From positions 1,319,501 to 1,383,500 of the forward strand of contig NC_064752.1 in assembly GCF_011397635.1 (NCBI RefSeq): a DNA stretch of 64,000 bases. The letters run 5' to 3'. Source of the stretch: Epinephelus fuscoguttatus. Lineage: Eukaryota; Chordata; Actinopteri; Perciformes; Serranidae. Made by a program: the position numbers and the translations under genes. Below the pieces are notes generated by a model that saw only the letters and a program-made list of their open reading frames with translations, searched no databases and was not told the origin of the DNA. Below, piece after piece: positions 1 to 11,713 of this stretch (positions within the stretch are counted from its first letter, which is position 1; the number at the start of each line of letters is the position of its first letter).

Positions 1-1387
1 GTTTTGGACTGCCTGCCTGCACCATTGACTTTTACACTGAGTGAACGGGCCAGTTGTTGTTTGTTATCTTTATGGTACTATTTGCCCCGTTGTTGACTGT
101 TTTTATACAGTTAACTCCACAGTGCCTCAATCAGGTGTTGCACTAGCACAGAGTTGCATTTTTTCTTCATGGTGTTTTCCCAGTCATTTTGGTGCCTAAA
201 CCTCACCACATGTTAAACATGTTAAACATGAAGTTTAAACATATCTGCTGCATAATGGGTTCAGAAACATCCAATGTCAACATTTTTGTGGTGATTCAGT
301 TGCAACAGAAATAACTGTTTATAAAGAGTTGGGTTAAACCATCTGTTCAATCTGTTTTCAAACATATTCTACTTTTTCAGGTCTGAATGAAAAAACTGTA
401 ATTTTTTGTGAAGTATTTATGTCAACACGTATTCTTTGAGTCAATAAAAATCTTTATTTTTATCTTCAGTTTTTGGGCTTTGGAGTTTTGGTGAAGTCGT
501 GTCCTTCATGCCTCATTGGATGTGCCTCATTCAGCTTTGAACACATGAAGCTACACTCCCTGACAGAGTGGGAGTGGAGACGGATCACTTTGGGAAAGGC
601 CCTTAATGACACTGATTATCTCCCACCTGTTGTCCCAATTTCCCAGTCAGGACACGCCCCTAAATGAGCGTATATAAAGGTCAGACTCAGGTTCTGCATC
701 TTCATTTGAACCCTGACGAAGACCTGAAGCTTTGATCTGTTTCATGAACATGTGCCAAAACTAAACTCCACGCAGTTGTGCGCCTGAAGTTTGAGAAAAT
801 GTGTTTGTGTGATGAAGGTGAACAGGTTGTTGCAACAACTTCAGCAGAAAGAAAGAGAGCAGGCTGATGTGATCAGCAGATATCACATTACATGAAGAGT
901 GAAGCAGAGTGTGAACACATGAGTGTGTTTGTGTAACTGCAATCAGGTGTATTCAGTGTTTGCAGAATGTGGAACAGACCTCTCTGTTTTCTTCAGTCCT
1001 CTTTCATCTGCTTTTATCGACTTCACTCCCAGACAGAAATAACCTCTCACACGCCTGTCTTTATCTGCTGTTTGTCAAGTGTATTGTGAACATTGTGAAA
1101 TGTGTCTTGAGTAAACTTGACTATTTACTCATGAGAGCAGCAGAGAACGAGGCTGCAGATGAAATGAGTGTCGCTGCTCTCCCGTGTGTCGACACTGGGA
1201 AACTTTTAGAAAAACTTCTTTTTGGTGCACGTGGTGAAGTTAACACGTCCTGTTCATGACACAGACTCACACACTTTCAGCAACTACGTGAGAAAATGAA
1301 CCGTGTACGTTGTTTTGTTGTTTCAGTGACGGATCATCCACTCGACACTCATCAGATCATGTGACTCCTGCATGTATACGGTCAATC
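1..1387. other. intergenic DNA, no gene recognised
   Basis: No reading frame here resembles a known protein. The stretch at about 600-760 has a TATA-like box (TATATAAA near 671-678) followed by a segment that reads like the ends of dispersed fish repeats, so it may be the promoter or end of a transposon copy. A short poly-A-signal-like AATAAA occurs near 445. I could not assign a family. Confidence 0.4.
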
Positions 1388-1805
1388 AGACCCAAACTGG
1401 CCGAGGCGCTCTGAGCATGCTCCACAGTTTCCGCCCCGGGCTTTGACCCGGAAGTCCAATAGCATTAAATGTGTAAGAGAAGAAGAAGCCGGTAACAACA
1501 TGGAGAAATCTACATCCAGAGCTGTGACTTTTTGGACGGACCAAATGTACAGAGCTGTAAAGTTGTCCACCATGGTAGCAGTTAGCTGCTAGCTAACCGT
1601 AGCTAACTTGTTTGTCTACTGTTTGGTCTGTGACGTAATAGGTCAACAGGAAAAAGGTCCAATACTAACAAGCTGAAAGGGGGCATATCTCCACCTATCG
1701 TAGAGGAGTCGCACATACTTGGCTCAATAAATGGATTCACCTCCTGTGCTTGTATACTGGGACAAGGACAGTAGGCCAGTTAGATGTCCTCGTCCAGCTG
1801 GGACT
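1388..1805 (-). repeat. dispersed repeat copy A, inverted relative to 12005-12421
   Basis: About 418 bp is near-identical, in opposite orientation, to 12005-12421 inside oser1 intron 2. The shared block starts at the ACCCAAACTGG-type end and stops around 1803-1805 where the two copies diverge abruptly. Both copies contain the same short open frame beginning MVDNFTALYIW, which is more likely antisense transposon sequence than a gene. The copies look like truncated members of one transposon family; I could not name it. Confidence 0.8.
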
Positions 1806-3940
1806 GTCGCTCCACTTCACTGTGCATGATAACGTACTGACGCTACACTCTACGAGTCAGCTCCAACCTCTCGCCCACCTACGGTCACTTCTGGCTCCAA
1901 AGAAACAAGATGGTGCCAAAATGCCAAACTTCAGAACAGGAGTCCACAAACCAGTGGGTGACGTCACGGTGATCTTGGACTGAGATATGTGGACATACTG
2001 TGTTTTTTGTTTCTCACTCACATTCTGGTAAATGAGACACATCACGAGCTGCATCAGCTGCAGGATGTTTGTATGTTTGCGTGAAGCACCTCAGAGACAC
2101 TTGTTTGGTTTCACACTTCTTCAGAGCAGAAGAAGAAAAAGGTCACGGCTTCCTCTCCTCAGTTAGAGGATGTTAGAACTGTGGTGGGCTCGTCTGTGGG
2201 TTTCCCCCTCGTCTTCACGCTCAGGTTTATCAGAGAAACAGGAAATCGACTGCAGCGGCATTTACAGTCGGGTATTTTCCTGTTTCTGGTTTATTGTTAG
2301 AGGAAAATACCTGATTGCAAATGTTTGTGAAATTTGGCAGACAGGAATGTGGTTGATGATTTACTGTAAAATGATCTATGAAAATAAAATAATAATGTGT
2401 ATGTGGGACATTGTTATAACATTCTGAGCTTCATCAGGAGATTTAAAGTTATCACACAGCAGGACATTGTACAATTATTACATAGAAGTAGTCTCCTCTA
2501 TCTTGATTTGTTATAAATGACCAAATATTCTTACTTTTTCTTTTTCTCCACCAGGCGTGAGCCCAGAGGGGATCATGCATTTGGTCGTGTGTGTGTAAAT
2601 GTGTGTCTGTTTATCTGCAGCTAATCTTGCAAACTACTGGACCCATCAGCCTAACGTTTTGTGTGCACATTTATGACTGTATGCTCAAGGACCTCTTGGG
2701 GCTGCAGTGGTTCATAATTGCTCTCTTCTTAATTGTTTTATACCGTCACTGACAGCTGACTCCTCTTAACCGGCTGGTAGGGCCCACACAACCTGATCTC
2801 ACTCTGAAGTCGTTGAAAATCAGCGATTGGTCAATGTTCACTTCCTGTTTTTGTTTCTAAACCCAACCATGTGCGTGTGATGTTGAAGGAAATTGAGGTC
2901 AATTTGCAGTTTTGTACCGATGCAGTGCTTTTATTTTGAAAGAGACTGTATGCAAACTGTACATTTCCTGTGAAAACAGAAGTGTATTTTGAAACACAGG
3001 TTTTCCAGAAATCGGCTTGACTTGAAATGAGCCTTACTGTTTGTCAGGGTTTGTCACATCTGGAAAAAAGTTTGGTCGCATTTTGAACCAGAGCATCTGT
3101 AGATTAACTCCAAACCTGATCCACTAAAGTTAGGCTCAATGCCAGATGAATAAATCCTCATTTTTGTTATCATTGCCGCCATCTTGACTTTAAGGGAGCT
3201 GGGAGGGACAATTCCACAGGGTGCAGCTACAACCTGGTTTTGCTCTGTCCAACGCACAGCGTCATTTCACACCGGGAGTGTTTCAGAAACGAAAGGTTTT
3301 GCCTAATTTTTCCTTGATATTCATGCTTCTGTTTTGAGCGAGTAAGCAGGGAGTTAAAGGATTTATTTTCTTTGTCTCTTTTAATTCAATGTTTGTTGTT
3401 GTTATTTCCTAATTTGCTGTTTGTTTGCTGTTGCCAACAGACAAAGTTCATACCATTCAAACTCCAGTTATGAGTGACTTCTGAAACACGCTGCAGTGCA
3501 TCTGCTGCAGTTACAAGAACCGTCTCGGCCCCGGGCAGCCACACAGTCTGCTCTCTACTGAGCGCACCTATAACTTTGTTTTTACACTTTTTTAAAAATC
3601 ATTCCTTGACAAAGTTATTGCCTTGTCCTGAACTAAAACTAAACTTTGATCATCTGAAGTCATTGTGAATATGTTAGCATTCTGATGTTAGCATTTAGCT
3701 CAGTAACCTGCTGTGGAAGCTCAGCACAGAGCTGCAGACTCTTCATATATAATCAGACACGAACTTGTGAGTTAACAGGATGTTAACATGTTAAAGTGCA
3801 ATTTATATGATTGAATGAAACTTTGTCATAAACTGACACAAAAAAAATCTTGTGTTAAAATTTGGTTGTGAAAATTATTCTGATTCATATTTTGTAATGT
3901 TTAGAAAACGTGCATGAAAGCAGCCCAAGAAAATGTTGTC
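1806..3940. other. intergenic DNA with repeat fragments
   Basis: No gene recognised. Positions about 1875-1985 match the inner side of the right arm of the foldback element at 29576-30925 (shared GTCACTTCTGG and GGTGACGTCAC motifs), so a fragment of that family sits here. About 2555-2830 reads like another dispersed repeat without a clear family. The rest shows nothing I can support. Confidence 0.4.
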
Positions 3941-3944
3941 ATCA

Positions 3945-4460
3945 TACATTTAAGCAAACCATGAATATGTTACATTTGCATGTTTCATGCGCATCACATC
4001 AACGTTTCCAAGGTGACGTAGTGTATGAGCTAACTTTGTCATCAGGAGGTGGGGGGATGGTGGAGGGAGTGACACGGAGGAGAGACAGCTGCCAAGCTGC
4101 ACACCACTGTTCAAGACATACAAACAACAGCACTGGTTGTTTTTTAGCGAGTCACTGAAGCGTTTTTTTTAGCCACCAAACGTGGATCTTCCTTGGTGAC
4201 CCATCACTGTTTTTCCATCAGACATAGTACAATGAAAAGTGGATCATTTTTACTGAGACAACGTTGTATTTCCAGCTGCGATTCTGCTCCCAAAGGCAGG
4301 TATTATAAGCTAAAAGCATGATCTTTTCCAGACCATAACCACGTGGTTTTTGTGCCGAAACACGACCACAAGTTTTAATATATCTGCTACAAAATACATC
4401 ACAAATGTAACATATTCATTGTTTGCAGAAACAGTGACTGGGTTGTTCTCATCACACCTC
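3945..4460. repeat. dispersed foldback repeat, relative of 56090-56350
   Basis: Positions about 3950-4210 align with about 56090-56350, sharing an ATATGTTACATTTGCA-type start, a GTGACGTAGTG core and an AGCCACCAAACGTGG block. The right part, about 4385-4440, carries an inverted version of the start (TGTAACATATTCATTG), so this copy has inverted ends. A 179-residue open frame on the minus strand covers 4310-4849 but shows no domain and overlaps this repeat. Confidence 0.55.
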
Positions 4461-5957
4461 TGTGTACAGCTACAAGAGAAATGCTCTTTCCTCCCACTGA
4501 CAGAATATTTGAGAAGATGATGATAAATACCCGACTGTAACTGTGACTGTGAGGAGCAGCGCTGCAGGGCTTCCTCTGCTCTCTGCAGGCTGAACTTGGA
4601 GAACTCTTGTGGTTGTTGTTTATGGAGTTTGTTTTCTGGGAGCCATTTGTTTGTGGTCATTGTTAAATGTGGGTCACCAAACCGCAACCGCAGCAGCTTT
4701 CTGCCATGAAATCTGTTCCCGGAGCTCCGACTCCAACTCACACCGCAAATCCACTTCACTTCCAAAGAACAGAAACTTCTTGTTCCTACTTTCTGATTTT
4801 TAGGAAAGTGTTGGTTCCTCTTTTTAAAAACTACTGTGTTATATAACACCTCTTAACTTTCCGTGATTACGTGATGTCACCATTTTCTACAGTTTCAGGG
4901 ATGACTCAGTAGATTTCTGGTCAAAGGTCGCTCCTTCCTGTCTGGTCAGCAGTCTCGTGTGGCATGAGGGATTGAGGTGCATCTGTAGATTAAATATACG
5001 ACTAAACATAAGGAGTTATCAGCAGGTTTCTGTTTTTTGAAGGGCCGTCATTATTTGGGCTTCAGTGTTTCATTTCTCTGTAAACTAAACGAACCATGCC
5101 AAAATACATCTGCAGGAACAGAGTCAGGTCTGTGAAATGCTTGATATGAAGCTCAGCGAAAGTTCAGTTCTTCTTATTACATTCATAACTTTATTGCTCC
5201 TCTCCGCTTTCTACTCCATCAGCTGGCTTTGGGCGTCACCAAATAATCCGACCACATTTTGCCACGATCTCCCTGAGCCAGTCGTGTCGTTGCTGTCAAG
5301 TTTTTAAAAACTGTTCTCCTCTCTGCTGCTGTCACATGTCTGTGTAGGTCGAACACCTCCAGTCTTCAGCTCATCACTGCCTGGTCCTGCTCATCATCCT
5401 CATCCTTCAGCCATCCCTCTCTTCACTTCTTCCACCAGTGTCTAAACTCATCGGGACAATATTAACCACAGCTTCTCTACCCCCATGTTAAGGAGGAGGA
5501 GGACGAGGTTCAGAAGGAGAGGGCTCTGGTCAGAATGCATGAGCCACACATGGGTTTGAATCAGCACTGCCACCGCATGTGACGATGACGAACTCCTGTG
5601 TGTTTGCTCCCCTCTTTGTTTAACTACAAGTTCTTCAGTTTGGAAATAAACCTTTGTATACGAAAGGGACATTTCAGGGGCTGATGCCCATGATATACGA
5701 CCTCTCCTTCTGAAGTCAGGCTGGAGTCAGACTGTTATCATTGATTCTCAGCCATCAGATGCAACTCTTCGACGTCCTGGTCGTAAGACTAGACCCGCTG
5801 CTCATCTAGAGGATTATGGAGTCCAGTGTCCTGGAGCTGAAGGTGCTGCGTGTCAAACAGTCAACACAGCTGATGATGATTGTCTCTGGGTTTGTCACAC
5901 CAGCGTCCTGCACTGGGACGGGCACCTGCTGGTACCTAACAGGTAAACATATGTAGG

Positions 5958-5995
<38 letters not shown>

Positions 5996-6530
5996 TTAGA
6001 GAATAAAACTATATTTTTTATTTTTCAGAATAACACAAATGAATTTCAGCTGTTTAGTTAATAAAGAAGAGATGACAAAGAGAGACACAGGCTGTGACAG
6101 AGAGAGAGAGAACGCCAGAGACTGAGCGCTGACTGTAAACAAACACAGCGTCCTCTGAGTGAGAGCAGCTGTGTGTTTCCTCTCTGCGGCTCCGTTGGTC
6201 CAGAACTGGCCCGACCGCGTTGGTCCTTTCACTGTTTTCTGTTTGGCTCCTGAATGATCCACAGATCTGTTTCATCCCCGGGCACTGAGGAGAACTGACA
6301 CACCCTGATGAATCATTCCAGGTCCCACAGTGAGTCAACTGTGGATCCCCTCAGAGCAACAACACCACTGTGATCCATGGAGAGAGACACAGTGAAGTGC
6401 TGCCTCCTGGTGGCCGCTTGTGACTGTGACAGAGAGCGGCTTGAATTTATCAGAGCTCATTAAGTGAAAATAAAAATCCTTAACTTTGACTCCCAAACTG
6501 AAGACCAACAAATAAGACCTAAGGATACAT
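4461..6530. other. intergenic DNA with a (TA)n microsatellite
   Basis: No gene recognised. A pure TA dinucleotide tract lies at about 5959-5990. Short frames at 5448-5672 and 5996-6338 have no recognisable domain, and their codon content looks random. Confidence 0.4.
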
Positions 6531-6790
6531 TTAAAGGTCCAGTGGAGGATTCAGGGGGATATATTTGCAGAGTGTAATATAAAATATTAAGCTGTTTTCT
6601 TTAGTGTATAATCACCTGAAAACAAGAATCGTTGTGTTTTCATGACCTTACAATGAACAGTTCACATCCACACAGGGAGCAGGTCCTCTCTGCAGAGATC
6701 CCCATGTTGCACCACCATGTTTCTACAGTAGCCCAGAATGGACAAACCAAACACTGGCTCCATACAGGGACACTTGTGTTTTCCAGTGGT
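6531..6790 (+). repeat. abundant teleost dispersed repeat (AAAGGTCCAGTG family)
   Basis: The segment begins AAAGGTCCAGTG and carries the CACCATGTTTCTACAGTAGC core that I recognise as a common fish interspersed repeat. A truncated relative begins at 32520 with the same start. The class is not clear from this window alone. Confidence 0.55.
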
Positions 6791-8740
6791 TGATGAAGTA
6801 CGTGAAAGCCACACTTGAGTAAAAGTGAATATGACTTTTGTAGAAGTTAAAGTCGCTACTTGGGTAAAAGTCTTAATGTACCTGATATTTACTGGACTTA
6901 AGTACCAAAAGTGTTTTTGATTATATTAAATGCAGTTAAGTCTTGAAAGTAAAAGTGAAAGCAAGCTGTCAGAATTTTGAGAATTATGAAGTTTATTTCT
7001 TCTTAACATGTACACCACCTTTAAATATGAAGCGTAAATTACACTTAAAGGAAAACAAGATCAACTGTAAGGATTCAGAAAACAAAGTCTCTCCCTCCCA
7101 TTCCTTCATTTGTCTGTCCGTCACTTCCTCCTTCCTTTCTTCCTTATTTTGTAAAAGTAATTAAAATGCTCAGGGGAAACCTGGAGTGGAAGAACACATT
7201 TATTTAGGAAATGTAGTTAAAGTAAAAGTTGACAGAAATATAAATAATCAACTCAAGTACAGACACTTTCATTAAATACTTCAGAACTGTTATAAAATAG
7301 GATCACTTCATGACATCACACCACTGGTGCTTTCATGTTTGCACCTCTGCAACAAGCAGCATCTGAAAAACGACTCATTTTTAACTGAAACTTCTTTATT
7401 CAGTGTTTTTACTGGTTTCAATCAGCTGGTCTGTTTGTTTAGGAGAGGAAGAGACCTCTGAGGATAACTCAGCCCTCAATAAAAACCTCCTGAACGTCTG
7501 GATCTTAAGTTACTGGAGGAAAAAGGTGAGCACAGATCAGCATAATGTGAAGCGATATTTTCTCATTGAAACAACACATCTCTGATGTGGTTGGTTTGAA
7601 TGCACTGGAAAGGAAGCTGTTATTTCCTGACTGACGATTGACATCTCAAAGTTTCTCCAGAAAACACGGACAGAAAAGCACCTGAAAGTTCACATCAAAC
7701 TTTTTTTTTAAAAAAAGGCAGACGATGTAGTGTGGAGTGTGCAAGATGACATTTTCATGGAGTTACGATATTTATTGTTATATATAATATATATGTTTTG
7801 CAACATAAGCTGACACTTTGTCCTCACATGAACTATGTGTTCAACACGAGGTCTGGAGGCTAAAATCAAGTCTGACTTTATTAAACTTGTGAAGATTTAA
7901 ACAAGCTTTGCTTTTAACCCCGTCTGCCATATTCTTTATTCTTTAAAACCTGTACAAACATGTCATATCTTTATAATTTAAGGATGAAATAATAAGAAAG
8001 AGATGGACACAACTGCTGCTGGAAGACGAGGTACATCAGAGGAATTATATAATAACCTGAATTTAATGTTGCACTGACAATAAATTAAATGCAGTCAGAA
8101 TCAATCCCTGCTTTGTTTGTGGTTTGCAAAACATTTTTTAAAAAAGAAATAACTTAAATTAAATGACATACTGTCAAATGTTCCAATAAAATGCAAACAA
8201 TATGCTTAATTGGCCCTCCTTTTGTGCTTCAAATAATTTATCATTACTATTATCATTATTTATTTATCGATTCATTTGTTTATTTATTGCACCTTGCTGC
8301 TGTTTTCTTTTTAATCTTGTCTCGTCATTCATCACAGTGATTTTCTGTACGAACAGTCCAGAACTCGTCTGTTTCTGTATCTTCAATCTGACATTTTTAA
8401 GTTTTGAGAAATGTGATTAATATCTTTTATTATTTAGTTTGTGAGTTAGAGTAAGAGTGACTTTCATCTTGAATTTAAGTCCAAACTTTTTCTCTTTACT
8501 GGTTCAATAATATTAAAGGCTCAGGCAGGTTTTAAAACTATGTTACCTGATCACTGTGTGAATTTTTATTTTTTGAGATAATTTGATTTTGTGTTTTGCA
8601 GAGAAGAAGAATTATTGCTGTTTCAGCAAAGACTGGTGTGACAAGTGTTGACTGTTTTATGATTCACTGCCAGTGTTTGTGATGACTGAGACTTTTTAAT
8701 GATTTTATCAGAACAGGCTGACTGAGAGCTCTTCATGTCA

Positions 8741-8773
<33 letters not shown>

Positions 8774-9355
8774 TTAACTGGGAAATATCAGCATCGTAAT
8801 CTGTGATCGATTCTCTGACACAGAGCAGATAAACACTGTGACAGTGACTGAAGCTGTAGCTGAGCTCAGTGCTGTGAAGAGGAGCCACAGACTCAGCTGT
8901 GAGAAACCTCAGAGGAAAAGTCCCAAAGACACAAACACTTTTCTTGTAACTTCATCAGTGACTCAGCTCATTTACTTTTACTTGAGTTTTTCCAGTTTAT
9001 GCTGCTTTATAATTCTGATCCACTTCAGCTCAGATGGAAATGTTTATTTCATCTGTTGGCTTTAGTTACTGCTTACTTTAAGATGATGTTTAAAAAAGAC
9101 ACGATAATCCTATAAACTACAATAAACCAGTGGCTGTCAATCTGATTGTCTTATTATATTAGGGCCCCATATAAGAGAAAACACCCGTCTAATTGGGTCT
9201 CCTGTGGTGAACGGTGTTTTTGCTGCTTTCAAGGTCAATCTTTGCATTTTTGCTTACAGAAGTGAACTCTATATGACTGTAACATCTATGATCTATGATC
9301 GGCATCTATGTATTTTTTCACCATTCTCTTGGTGTGTTTTATATGGAGGATATAA
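6791..9355. other. intergenic DNA with repeat pieces and a (CA)n tract
   Basis: No gene recognised. About 6830-7270 contains the repeated 'AAGTA' type motifs (AAAAGTCTTAATGTACCTGA, ACTCAAGTAC) also found around the repeat at 18055-19660. A CA microsatellite lies at about 8743-8770. The remaining frames have no domain. Confidence 0.4.
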
Positions 9356-10020
9356 GTGATTTAAGTGTCAGTAAAATACATTCATAAATATATACAGTAA
9401 TAAAAAAAATATGTATAGAAATGAATGAATGAATGAAGAAATAAACAATAAAGAGCTAAATAAAGAAATAAGTAAATGTATAAAAAAATACAAGAATATA
9501 TAAATATTTAAATAAATAAATATATAAGTAGGAATAAACAGTAATAATTTTTTTAGATAATTAAGTAAATGAATGTATAAATAAATGAAGAAATAAAAAT
9601 ATTAAATAAATAAATAAATAAATACCTAAAAAATTACAAATAAATACTGGAATAAAAATAATATAATAATAGATCAGAAAAAATAAATTAATGTATGAAT
9701 AAATAGAATGGAATCGATCTTATTGTCATTGTACAGGGTACAACGACATTATGGGTGCTCAGCCCACACAGTGCAAAAGAAGACAATAAAAACATACATA
9801 GCATAAAACACCTACTGTATAAAAAACACTAAATAAAAATACACAATAAGTAAATACAATAATAAATACATATACAAATAAATACAGGAATTAATATTTA
9901 AATAAATATTCAAAAAACAAAATTAATAAATACAGAATAAACACATACTGAAATCCAGATGATGAGTAAATATATAAATGCATAAATAAATAAGTTGTTA
10001 AACATATAGTTGTTTAATGT
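9356..10020. repeat. AT-rich low-complexity tract with imperfect (AAAT)n
   Basis: About 650 bp is dominated by AAATA/TAAATAAA repeats with almost no GC. A short non-low-complexity piece at 9708-9785 (ATTGTCATTGTACAGGG) resembles the tail of a fish retrotransposon, so the tract may have grown from a poly-A/AAAT LINE tail. Confidence 0.65.
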
Positions 10021-10359
10021 ATTTCTTCATTTTTGTACTATATTTATTTTTCTCTGTATTTGTGTGTGTGTGGTAATTAGAGGTCCTAACCTCTGCGTTT
10101 GTTTTTTTTTTTTTTATTAAAGTATTTATTTCAGCTTGTATTTATTCTTTTATTTATTTATTCCTGTTTACTTATACATCTTTATATCTATCTGTTGTTA
10201 CTTAATGAATTTTCCCATAGTTTTAATGACCAGTGTGTATCCCAGGAAGTAAAGCACTAAGACACACACCAGCATAAACACTGTTGTTTCATTACTGGTG
10301 CATTAACTCTGACTGAAGAGACGACAACGACACGTTTTCAGACAAAAACTGTTTGTTTC

Positions 10360-10365
10360 TTTATT
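10360..10365 (-). terminator. probable oser1 polyadenylation signal
   Basis: TTTATT on the plus strand is AATAAA on the minus strand, about 410 bp past the oser1 stop codon. This gives a plausible 3' UTR of roughly 430 bp. No other perfect signal nearer the stop was noticed, but transcript data would be needed to fix the end. Confidence 0.55.
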
Positions 10366-10773
10366 GAGTGAAATGAAATCCAGACATGTCACAACACCAC
10401 AAACACTTGGCATCACAAGTCTGCAAGACCCTGCACCAAGAGCTTTGGCAACTTCATCTGTAAACTGAAATTAGAATCAAATGCAGCACAAACAGAACTA
10501 ATGAGAAACAGGTGTTTGTTTGTTTCTGTCAGTTTTAATAAAAAGGAGCGGGGCTCAAACGGAGGGCAGGGGACAATGGAGACATTTCAACCTGGGTTAA
10601 AATCAATTAACGTTGTTTATTTAAATTACAACTGTCATGCCTGATCCATTCTTCTACCCACTACTGACATTCCTTCGAGGCCACCTTTTCCCTCAACAAC
10701 AGAAAAAACCTCTTTACTTTATGATTTCCGTATGATATTATAATAATAATAATAGCTTCTTTTTTTAATCATC

Positions 10774-11713
10774 TTAAGTGTACATCATCTCAGCCATGTG
10801 TGACATCTTCTTGGGGATGTAGAGATAATACTCCATGTAGCCAGAAAGGTCCTCTATTGTGATGTCGTCGACGAAGGCCCGTGCCTGCTCCGAACAGGAG
10901 CGAGGGGAGCCCGACGACAACGCTGGCGACGATGATGAAGGTGACGAAGCTGTGGCAGCATTACTGTTGGTGCTGAGAGTTCTGGGGGCGTCCCCGCGGC
11001 TCGGCAGGCTCCTCTCGCACTCTGACATGACGTTGCGGAGCCCTGTGAAGGAGTACACCTCCACGCCCTGCCAGCCCTGACACTGGCACTCAGATTCAGC
11101 CCCCTGCCTGCTCTCCTCCTGGGAATCCGAACTACTCTTCCAGGCACAGGAGCAGGGAACGTGGGGGCCTTCTGCGGAGGCGCTGCCGTGGAGCTCTGAT
11201 AACGCTCTGAAGTCAGCAGCTTCTGCAGGTACGGATACCCGAGCTGCTCCTGCTCCAGACTCTGCTCCCTCACAGGCACTTTTCTCTGGGTCACTCTCCT
11301 TGCATGACTCTGCAGAGCTTCCTCCGTCCTGCCCGGATGATGTCACAACAGTAGTAACAACGGAGGGGATCTCCTGTAAGGATGGCGGGGAAACCACAGC
11401 TCCAACGTGCGTCTCATACCCAGCACAAGATCCAAACACCAGAGGGGAGTTGTGGCCGGGAGCGGCTGAGGAAGAGAGCTCTTTCTGGGCCGGGACAGCG
11501 ACAGAGGAGGTTGTTCTCCCGTCGACTGCAGGACGAGGCTCCACAGGCTCAGGCACGGCCAGGCGCTGGTGCTTCAGGCAGCCACTAGAGGTCGACAGTG
11601 CTGACGCTGCAGTGGTGCTGCAGTAGGTGAATTTCGGGGGGTGGAGGATGGGGGACTTGGATCTCCGACGCCGCTGGGTTCTGGATGCTCCTCTAGAAGT
11701 TTTCCTCATGCAG
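10774..11713 (-). CDS. oser1: oser1 coding exon 3 (last)
   Basis: The acceptor reads CTTTAG before 11713. The first base completes the glycine codon split by the previous exon, then CMRKTSRGA follows. The exon carries the basic RRRRSKSP stretch, the serine-rich middle and the conserved C-terminus ending EMMYT; the stop occupies 10774-10776. Confidence 0.93.

Noticed and set aside
4310-4849. A 179-residue minus-strand open frame
   Set aside because: No domain, signal or family resemblance; it overlaps a dispersed foldback repeat and has a low-information composition.
10854-11626. Overlapping open frames on both strands in oser1 exon 3
   Set aside because: Alternative-frame shadows; only the oser1 frame keeps conserved motifs and splices in phase.
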